From the NCBI GenBank assembly GCA_019454045.1, contig SKCR01034761.1:101813-165812 (forward strand): a stretch of 64,000 bases of DNA, written 5' to 3'. This document shows, piece by piece, positions 55,744 through 64,000 of the stretch. The DNA is from Zanthoxylum bungeanum. Its lineage: Eukaryota > Streptophyta > Magnoliopsida > Sapindales > Rutaceae. The stretch's first letter is position 1; each line of letters opens with the position of its first letter. The notes below the pieces were generated by a model. That model was not told the origin of the DNA, did not search any database, and worked only from the letters and a program-made list of their open reading frames with translations. The translations under genes were made by a program, and so were the position numbers.

Positions 55744-57296
55744 TGTAGGCATCGCATTTTCGCATGTGAAACTCGATGATGAGTCTTAGTTGGAGGCACT
55801 ACCTTTTTAGCTAAGGATATTGCGGGAAACGGAGGTCGGAAGGGGAAATTCAGAATAAGTACGTCATCAAGTTCATCTCACAAGTTCACTGTCTTCGTTA
55901 GTGCTGCGTTTGTTACTTCGTTCGAACATCAGGCAGATTGCGACGTTCGTGTAGCGTTTGAATTGGCGTTCGAACGGCGTCGGTGTTTCTGGTTTGCTGC
56001 TAGTCTCCCACCCCAGCCCAATTAGCCCCGCAAAGCCCATAAAACACATCCCAATTTAATTAAATTAAACATTGAATTAAATAATATATTTAAACCATTT
56101 ACCAATTAAATAAAACACAAAATATAATCATACCTAATGAAGAATATAAATAATATTAACTTCCTAACCAAACAAATCACATACTAAATTAAAAGGATGT
56201 CATGCCTAATTAAAATCAATCATAACAAATTAAATATTTTGTATTCCTAATCTAGCCAAGATTTGTCCCCCCTCAATCTTTGACTTTCCTTGCTCAAACA
56301 CCAAATCATATCTCTCTTTAATGCCAAAATCCCTTCCTTGTGAGACAAGGTGAAGCCCTAGCCCTTCTCTATATAAACAACCCCTAACCAAGACATGCAC
56401 TCCCCTAGCTCATACAGAGAACTCAAAGAAAAACCATAACACAAAGAGCCTTAGCCACTCACGGTAATAGCAATAGGAAGAACACAAACCATTCCCCTCA
56501 TCTCCTCCACTCCATAACCGAAAACAGCACCCTCCTAAACCTCTACCCATCACCGAAAATCTCCCCATATAGCAGCCCTCCATCACCGAAAATATACCTC
56601 CAAACAGCAGCCCAAACCACTCCTATTAGCCCTCAAACAGTCCCTAAAATCACTAAACCAGTAACATAGAAACTGCACTTAATATCCTTAAAATAATCAC
56701 ACAAGACTACACCAAAAACCCACAAAAAACACTCGGAACAGTCCGTTGAAACGTCAAAACAAGTGACCTGAACAGTGAGTAGCAAAACAGAGGCCGAACA
56801 GCAGCAGAGCGGAGACCGAACAACAAGCAAAACAGCAAAACAGTGGGCTAGGACGCTAAACCAGTGAACCGGAGAAGTTGAGCAGCTGTACCCTTCCGAC
56901 GTCCGTGAAACGCAAGCCTGAAAGTTGGCAAAAAGGTTAGACCTGAGGGTATTTTCCATACTCATTTTCTGTTTTATTATGTATTGAATATTGCTTGCAT
57001 GACTGTCATGTTGAAATGTATGTTGTGGCCATTGAGTAGATAAATATGCATGAATTATGAGATGTTTGTATGTTGTGGCTTTGGAATAAAATGAGAGATG
57101 TGTCAACTCTCGCGGTATATCGGATGGAAACCCGGACATAAATTTCATAGCCGATTCCGAATGGACGGTAGTATGATCTGTACTCGGGATACAACTCCAC
57201 GTACCGCTTGAGTAAACGGCACCCTCTTTTGTTTTGTGTTGCTTTGGTTTATTTATTTTTCGTCACTTGAATTCTGCATGTTGCTTATTTATGTAT

Positions 57297-57824
57297 GATT
57301 CAATCGAGCGCATGGGCTTAGTAAGTGGAATGAAGGATCCCCTATGGGGAGGGGTTAAAGCCCTTTACCACAATGCTTTGTCGCGCCGGTTGATGTGTGT
57401 TCGGTTGAATGCAAGATACGTTCAATTGGACATATTGAGTTTGATATTATTGATTTTAATCTTTGTATGCATGATTCAATCGAGCGCATGGGCTTAGTAA
57501 GTGGAATGAAAGATCCCCTATGGGGAGGGGTCAAAGCCCTTTACCACGATTCTTGCCGCGCCGGTTGATGTGTGTTCGGTTCAATGTAAGATACGTTCAA
57601 TCGGACATACTGAGTTTGATATTATTGCTTTTAATTCTTTGTATGCATGATTCAATCGAGAGCATGGGCTTAGTAAGTGGAATGAAAGATCCCCTATGGG
57701 GAGGGCTCAAGCCCTTTACCACGATGCTTTGCCGCGCCGGATGATGTGAGTTTGGTTGAATGCAAGATACGTTTAATCGGACATACTAAGCTTGACATTG
57801 TTGTCTTTATTCTTTGTGTTGCAT
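57297..57824 (+). repeat. 176-bp tandem repeat (3 copies) in LTR X
   Basis: Units start with GATTCAATCGAG at 57297, 57473 and 57649, each with GATCCCCTATGGGGAGGG and GCGCCGGTTGATGTG. Few differences between units. Confidence 0.9.
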
Positions 57825-57825
57825 G

Positions 57826-58310
57826 CATCAGGTCTGGTTCCGTTCGAACGCGTTCTCGAACGCTACACAAACGCGAACTTTCTGTTTATCGTTCGAACGC
57901 GTTCTCAAACGCTACGTGAACGCACACACACTTTCTTAGTCTCATCATCCATCAGGTCTGGTTCCGTTCGAACGCGTTCTCGAACGCTATACGAACGCGA
58001 ACCTTCTGTTTACCGTTCGAACGCGTTTTCAAACGCTACGCGAACGCACACGCACTTTCTTAGTCTCATCATGCATCAGGTCTGGTTCCGTTTGAACGTG
58101 TTCTCGAACGCTATACGAACTCGAACCTTCTGTTTACCGTTCGAAAGCGTTCTCGAACGCTACGCGAACACACACACAGTTTCTTAGTCTTATCATGCAT
58201 CAGGTCTGGTTCAGTTCAAACGCGTTCTCGAACGCTATACGAACGCGAACCTTCTGTTTACCGTTCGAACGCGTTTTAAACGCTACGCGAACGCGCACCA
58301 CTGAACTGAG
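57826..58310 (+). repeat. 124-bp tandem repeat (4 copies) in LTR X
   Basis: Units start CATCAGGTCTGGTTC at 57826, 57950, 58074 and 58198. Each contains two GTTCGAACGCGTTCTCGAAC-like submotifs, rich in self-complementary TTCGAA and ACGCGT. Open frames across it (131 aa at 57792) are repeat artefacts. Confidence 0.9.
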
Positions 58311-58984
58311 TCCTTTTCATCAGATTTCATACATAGTTTTCCTAATAGCTATCCCCACATGTATGAGTACAATGTGTTAATGTATTACAATTTATATACC
58401 TATGTCATGATAACGTTTGAGTATATTTCTTGTGGTATATCGGATGGAAACCCAGACATAAATCCGTAGCCGATTCCGAATGGACGGTAGTACGGTCTGT
58501 ACTTGGGATACAATTCCACGTACCATTTGAGAAGGTGCTCACATGTGTGCTTGTGTGGTTAGTATGTATGCTTGTGTTTTCTTGAATATAATATGCCAGT
58601 GAAGTTGTATGTTTGTCGCTCCTTTGATGTACTTTCAAGCATGCAATCTTAGATGTGAAATATATGTAACTTAGGTGTAAGTTTTGTTTTGTACATGTGA
58701 ATTTAGAAGCATGATACTCTTGGAAATAAGTGCTACTTAAGCCTGATTAAATTATTACATAAATCCTTTCATTACAAGTGGCATAAGTAAGGGACCATTC
58801 CGAACCCAACGGTTTGAGGTTTCCTTGCGAGGGGTGAGTGCGGCCTTAAATCTCATTTTCCCGGTTTACACCGGGTGGTGGCGACTCCATTATTCTTCGG
58901 TTTAGTCCCCCGTGGCTACTTCGTACTCCCACCCGGGCCGCGAGCCCGGGACAGCATGCATCGCCCAGTTTCTGTGTTCCCACA

Positions 58985-59255
58985 ACGAGGCTTTAATATT
59001 TGAGTTGGAGATACTCCTTGATATGAGAGTCAAAAATGTGCCCATTAAGGGAGATTCGCAACTAGTTGTCCAACAAGTGATGGGGGCCTTTAGATGCCAG
59101 AGTTCGTTAGTCATGGCACTGTTAGAAATAGCTTAAAAACTGCTAGATAAATTCGACTATGTGGAGTTAGAGCACGTCTCAAGGACGAAGAATGAGATAG
59201 CTAATGAGCTAGCCCAAGCAGCCTCAGGATATAAACAGACAAGTATGGATAGCAC
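58985..59255 (+). pseudogene. Second RNase H of element T, second half
   Basis: After the target duplication: ALIFELEILLDMRVKNVPIK, GDSQLVVQQVMG, then LDKFDYVELEHVSRTKNEIA and NELAQAAS. This is the C-terminal half of the additional RNase H, with one stop near 59133. Confidence 0.75.
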
Positions 59256-60520
59256 GTGCAGAAGGGGGAAATCAAACCAGCTCTAGAAATGCGAATGAAT
59301 GAAATGGATGTTATGGTCACTGAAAACCAAGACGAGGACGACTGGAGAAGAGAGATCATAGATTTCTTAAAGAACCCAGAGAACGGAGGAAATCAAAAGC
59401 TAAAACTCAAAGCCTTAAATTTTGTGACATCACGTGATACATTGTATAAGAAACGTCAGGATGGTTTATTGTTAAAATGTGTAGGACCAACAGAAGCCAA
59501 AACCATTATGGCCGAAATACATGAAGGGGTCTGTGGGGCTCACCAGGCCTGGAGTGAAAGTGATATGGTTAATCATAAGGAGCGGGTAGCTTGCCAAAGA
59601 CATGGACCCATACAAAGAGCGCTAGTAATAGAAATGGTCCCCGTCATTAAACCATGCCCATTCATGGGATGGGCGATTGATTTGATAGGAAAAATCTATC
59701 CCGCATCTAGCAAAAGACATACCTTCATCATCATCGCCACAGATTTCTTTACCAAGTGGGTGGAAGCAATCTCGGTGATAGAAATTTCCCAAGAATAAAT
59801 CATCAAGTTCATAAAATAGCATATCATTCATCGATTCGGTATTCATCATGCATTAATGGTAGATCATGGGACTTCTCTGAATGGCGAAAAGGTAAAGTGT
59901 TTCTTGAGTGAATATGGAATCCAGTTAGTAAACACAACTCCATACTACCCTTAGTCAAACGGTCAGGCAGAATCATCCAATAAGATCCTTAAAGGTCTGA
60001 TTCGAAAGATGATAACGGAAAATGCTAGGCAATGTGACGAATGTTTAAGTCAAGCTTTATGAGCATATAGGACGTCGCCTAGAACAAGTACCTCGGTCAC
60101 GCCGTTCCAACTAGTATATGGTTAGGAGGCCGTATTACCGGTCGAAGTCAATGTCAAATCTGCAAGAGTGGTGTTACAAGGGGAATTGACGAAAGAAAAC
60201 TATAGTGAAGCAATGATCCAAAATTTGTTAGAGTTAGATGATATTAAATGCGATTTCATTAACCGTTTGGAAGCATAGAAGGCAAGAATGGCCAAGGAGT
60301 ACAACCGGAAAGTCATGGCCAAATCGTTCAGAAAATGGGAGTTAGTTTGGAAGACAATACTACCGTTGGGTACCAAGAGTCCTGCATATGACAATTGGTT
60401 GCATAACTAGGAAGGCCCTTTCGAGGTGGAAAATGTATTTCCAAACGGGGCTTATCATTTGAGGAATTTGAATGGGGAAATTCATGTCAGAGCGATAAAT
60501 GGCAAGTACTTGAAATAATA
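59256..60520 (+). pseudogene. Integrase of element T
   Basis: A 180-aa open part (59256-59798) has a lead-in, a degenerate zinc region (IHEGVCGAHQAW, later CQRHGPIQ) and the core start MGWAIDLIGKIYPASSKRH (first Asp) and DFFTKWVEAIS. Further on, VDHGTSLNGE (second Asp, near 59863) and SNGQAESSNK (Glu, near 59970) complete D-D-E. C-terminal sequence such as GPFEVENVFPNGAYHL runs to 60520. Stops in the second half. Confidence 0.8.
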
Positions 60521-60698
60521 TATGCCTTCGTTATGGGAACATGAGAATGTAACGGTCTCCAGATAAAAAAAAGAGTAAAATGAAATAAATAAATAAATAA
60601 AAGTAATATACTTTTCATTGATCGTGGATGATTTAACGTCCCCAATTTACAAATAATGGACGATGCAATATCCTAACAGTAAATATATAAGTACAAAA

Positions 60699-61440
60699 TC
60701 AATCGTTAGACAAGGGCCAGTGGAAGTCTTCAGTTGAGTCATTGTTCTTTAACACCGAGAATGCTTCCATCAACCGATTCCACTCATTTTGTATCTCCTT
60801 ATCATCTTCCGTTAGATTGGCCAGGCTCTTCTCAAAATCAACCTGAACCAAATCTTCGAACTCTGCCAAAGAAGCATTCACGTCCTTTAATTCTGCAGCA
60901 ATGGTTTTCCTTTTGGCTTCTCTCCTCATTCGACTCTCCTCAATAAGGCATTGGATCTCATTCAATTACCGCTCTAGGTCCAACAATATCGATTCCTCAA
61001 TCAGCATTTCATCTGTGGTTTCTCGCAAGGACTGGCGGAGAGCGTCAAGGGAATCATGGAGGCTTTCTTTCTTTACCACTGAAGAACGAAACCCGATCCT
61101 CTGACTATGTATACTTTGGTAACGAGGAATAAAGGCTGCTACTTCGTTCTGCAATTCTTGGAGGAAGAGTTGGTTCTCCACCCGTATAGGCAAAACATGA
61201 GAAGCCAGCAAGAGAGATAGCTCAGAGGAAATATTTTCTAGCTAGAGCATATTCTCTGGCAGGGCAGCCTGACCGATGTCCAGCAAAGTGAAGGAAGCAT
61301 ATTGACCAACGACCACCCGAAGAGCTTCCAAGTATGTGGTAATCAGGTTGAAGATGAAAAAGGTTGAGACGGAGTAGAGGCTAGCTGATTGAGGTGGTCC
61401 AAAATATCCTAGACCGATTGTATAATGGATTGGGCACCTA
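60699..61440 (-). pseudogene. Antisense ORF of element T, C-terminal coiled-coil part
   Basis: Two minus-strand frames in direct succession (60966-61211 and 60699-60965), separated by a single stop, read as one helical, Glu/Arg/Leu-rich protein: LQELQNEVAAFIPRYQSIHS, LRQSLRETTDEMLIEESILL, NEIQCLIEESRMRREAKRKT, ending DSTEDFHWPLSND. Upstream, to 61440, more of it shows in other frames. It lies downstream of integrase and in antisense, the place where Tat-group elements are known to carry extra antisense ORFs. Heptad-like Leu spacing suggests a coiled coil. Function unknown. Confidence 0.55.
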
Positions 61441-61581
61441 TTTACAAAAAGGAGTTAGGAAATAAAGGCCGAAGAAGTTAAAAAAAACAAAGAAATACTT
61501 ATAGCCCGGGGCTCAAAACTAGAACTCGATGGTTCATCCACGGATGTCATAGGGACGTCACCAGGGGGGCGATACTGACTT

Positions 61582-61820
61582 TCATCTAGGAGATGAAGGC
61601 GGAGGAATATGAGATGTTGCCCGAGGAGACGACGGTAGAGAAATGGGGGATGATGGCCATTCCGGAGAATCAAAATGGGAAGAGCTCGGTCTGCCCGATG
61701 GCTGGGTCTCTGTAAAAGAATCAAAATTGGAAGAGTCAGTAATATGAATAACCTCGATATCTTCATAAATTCGGCTGATAACATTGGCTTTAAAAATGGA
61801 CCTAGCCTCTCCAATATATC
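61582..61820 (-). pseudogene. Antisense ORF of element T, middle part
   Basis: The minus strand reads GEARSIFKANVISRIYEDIE, then a Ser/Pro-rich stretch (PSSSHFDSPEWPSSPISLPS) to a stop at 61582. The frame continues to the right across the solo LTR D, as shown by the open frame at 63880-64000. A possible short intron or frame break lies between 61440 and 61580. Confidence 0.5.
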
Positions 61821-63879
61821 TGACCGGTGCAATCACACGCGTATAACGCAAGCGCATGTATCGTTCAAGTAGTATAAAAAGTATTGATCCCACGAGGACT
61901 TAATTCCTACCATTGCTATTAATTGTTGATTCTATTTATTTACAGGTATCTAAATAGAGGGAGAAGATAATGATTGCTTGATTGGTTGGTTGAATGTGGA
62001 TTTGCTAAATAAATACAAATACAAAAGAAAATACTATGGAAAATAACAAAAGACACAAAATACCTAGGGTCATGACTCCACACAATATTATTCAAAATAT
62101 GAATTTATTCTCTTATATATGTGTAATTAATTTGCTAACCTGGAACACGAAGTTATGCAAAAGCCTCTGTCGATGGTCAGATGCAAATACCCAGTGTAAC
62201 TCAATTAATCATATTCCTATGTTAACCAAGTTATCTGAATTCATTAAGTTCAAGTTCCAATTATGGCTACCCAGGCCCGACATGAATATGTCTATCTTGT
62301 AAGGAAATCTATTAAAGGGTTATATATCCTCAAGGAAGATCGTGAGCTATTGAATCTAAGGCTAAAACCTAAAATCCGTTTTCCAAGTTCATTTTAAGTT
62401 TACCACATCAATCTTATTGGTGATCAGGCAACAAATTAAAGAATTACCTATAATATAATTAAATCAATTATTAAGCCTGTTAATATTGTGTTTCATCACT
62501 TCCCTAAAATAAAAATAAAATGCTGGGGGTTAAGGGATCCACTTTTAGAAATCTCAAATTATTATAATATGGAAATTGCCAGTATTACCAAATTAAGTTG
62601 AACCAGCCATAAAGGCAGTGTTATTATTTATCCATAAACCAGGCGGTAATCATTTGTCACATAAAGACCGTCCTATAAGCGGTGTCACAATATGTTACAT
62701 AATTAAAACCAGCCATTAAGGCGGTATCAACTTTTAATCCATATTATTAAATTACAATTTCCATATTATAATTAAAGTGAGATTGATCTACCTTTACTAT
62801 TTCTAATTTAGAAATCTCCTTTATTATAATATATAAATTTTGCGTGATAATTACCAACCGACCAATATGGTGGTATCCTGATTAAGTCAAATTTATAATT
62901 AATTATCAACCGACCAATATGGCGGTATCCAATTTAGTCAGGTTAAAACCAATTTATAAATAATTACCAACCGACCAATATAGCGGTATCCTCATTAAGT
63001 CAGGTTTTAACTAATTTATATATTATAATTAAGGGAGATTAATCTAAATTATAAAAGTAAAAAGCTTCACCCTTCCCCAGTAGTAAATTAACTACTGAAC
63101 ATAAAAGAAAAGAAAATTAAATTAAATTAAATTTATTACAGAAAGTAAAAGTGAATAATTAAAAGTACTAAAAGTAAAAATACTTAATTTAAATTACAAA
63201 AACTTAAACAAATAAGATGCAATCCTTAAAGTCATTACAAAACCTAAGGAAGTCATGATTTGAATTCTGAAATCAAACTGAATTTATAGGCGTCGGTAAG
63301 CTGGGCGGGTCGCGTCGCGATAAGTTTTGCGCGTCGCGACGCGAGTAGATCATTGACACGTGGGTGATTGGCTTCGTGAGATCGTGACACGTGTCATGCT
63401 TTCGTCGGTGGCTGAATTATTAATGTCGGCAACATGTGATGACGACACGTGTCCCGGTGCTCATTAGCGTGATTCACTGAGATATTGACACATGGCAGAC
63501 GTGTTTTAACACCGATGATGATTGTCGGCAGTATGTGATGGTGACACGTGTCCGGCGCACGTTAGCATGGCGAATTTTAGCAAACGGCACATTTTAGCAA
63601 ACCTCTCAAAATGTGACACGTGTCCAGGCACATTTTAGCATACGGCGCACGTTAGCGGTCGCGACGCAGAAGGCTTGCGCGTCGCGACACCCCAAATTTC
63701 CATTTTACCCTTTTGTCCATTTTTCACTGTTTTCACCCCAAATCACCTCCAGAAAGTCCTGAAACTTTATTTATCTACAAAATAACACAAAACACATCAA
63801 AATATTCACAAAACTCAAGAAACTATACAAAATATTAGGTCAAATGAGTGGGAAATAGTGATACATTTACCACTCATCA
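61821..63879 (-). mobile_element. Solo Athila LTR D
   Basis: 2,059 bp, TGACCGGTG to CACTCATCA, with a perfect 5-bp target duplication ATATC (61816-61820 and 63880-63884). Same LTR type as B and C: ACGT-core cluster (63350-63660), GCGTCGCGACGC near 63305-63345 and 63660-63690, TATA near 63284. It has two IR-bounded repeat modules where the others have one. It interrupts the antisense ORF of T. Confidence 0.95.
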
Positions 63880-64000
63880 ATATCCAATTCGGCCAGACTA
63901 AACAAGCCATCTATGTCCCTATAACTTCCCCCAATTCCCGAGGCAGTCCACCTATCTATTAAGGGGACAACCTGCTCAGGATGAAACCGAGAAGGCTCAT
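63880..64000 (-). pseudogene. Antisense ORF of element T, upstream part
   Basis: After LTR D the minus strand stays open to the window edge (FHPEQVVPLIDRWTASGIGG and SYRDIDGLFSLAELDI). This links in frame with 61582-61820 once the LTR and one target copy are discounted. The start lies outside the window. Confidence 0.55.

Larger units (their letters stand above)
55744..58984 (+). mobile_element. Solo LTR X with internal tandem arrays
   Basis: 3,241 bp, from TGTAGGCATCGC to GTGTTCCCACA, with a perfect 5-bp target duplication ACGAG (55739-55743 and 58985-58989). Removing it rejoins the RNase H codons, so the borders are exact. TATA (CTATATAAAC) is at 56369-56378. No coding region. TGGCGACTCC near 58869, like the PBS of Ogre-type elements, lies inside, ~115 bp before the right end. 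So a small non-autonomous element is an alternative to a plain solo LTR. Confidence 0.85.

Noticed and set aside
57792..58187. 131-aa frame in LTR X
   Set aside because: Lies entirely in the 124-bp tandem repeat with repeated RTRSQTLRE-like words; an artefact of the array.
58902..59136. Frames on both strands at the right end of LTR X
   Set aside because: The plus-strand frame mixes LTR end and RNase H; only the RNase H part from 58990 is real. The minus-strand frame is its shadow.

Overview
The window is plant nuclear DNA, almost certainly from a flowering plant. It is AT-rich and built nearly entirely of nested LTR retrotransposons in different states of decay: Ty3/Gypsy of the Athila, Tat and Tekay/Del-like types, plus Ty1/Copia relics. 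I found no intact host gene with an exon/intron structure, no tRNA or rRNA gene, and nothing prokaryotic. It reads as intergenic, repeat-rich chromatin. The species cannot be told from the sequence.

Layout. 379-3294 is a solo LTR (Tekay/Del-like). 3295-4604 is a Copia pol relic, cut at 4605 by the start of a second Tekay-like LTR. 5374-15352 is Athila copy A (minus strand), arranged as gag start - PBS - one LTR - PPT - 3' genes - pol - gag remainder, i.e. circularly permuted. 15361-32618 is a plus-strand, pol-less Gypsy element (P) with two ~0.8-kb LTRs and long tandem repeats. Inside P sits Athila copy B (17796-30109, minus strand), complete with two ~2-kb LTRs and a perfect 5-bp target-site duplication GGCTC. 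33024-35628 holds two older Athila-type LTRs on the plus strand. 35629-42100 is degenerate, Copia-like and unassigned DNA. 42110-43315 is an old plus-strand Athila gag/protease relic. 43889-49277 is Athila copy C (minus strand), the 3' half only. 50390-64000 is a degenerate plus-strand Tat-type element (T) with gag, protease, RT, RNase H, a second RNase H, integrase and an antisense ORF. T is interrupted twice by solo LTRs with perfect target duplications: 55744-58984 (ACGAG) and 61821-63879 (ATATC).

Most interesting content. All three Athila copies carry, between integrase and the 3' LTR and in the sense direction, two extra genes not part of the standard Athila set. One is a ~185-aa basic, cysteine-rich protein, with a motif arrangement like the nucleic-acid-binding proteins of carlavirus-type plant viruses. 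The other is an intron-free LOG-type gene (cytokinin riboside 5'-monophosphate phosphoribohydrolase), which would release active cytokinin. In every copy where the site can be seen, gag and both extra genes have a conserved 3' splice-acceptor sequence just upstream of the start codon, suggesting spliced sub-genomic mRNAs from one LTR promoter. Downstream of LOG lie a conserved GNRA-type hairpin and a second polypurine-tract-like motif. This is a candidate retrotransposon family that captured a hormone-activating enzyme. The copies here are damaged, so any intact master copy lies elsewhere.

How it works together. The LTR promoter (TATA box with a dense upstream cluster of ACGT-core bZIP motifs in the B/C/D LTR type) would drive a genomic RNA on the minus strand. 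Gag-protease-RT-RNase H-integrase would copy and insert the element, and the two extra genes would be made from spliced RNAs. The B LTRs differ at roughly a dozen positions over the first ~740 bp (compared by eye), so B is fairly recent. A, C, E, F, T and the Copia relics look older.
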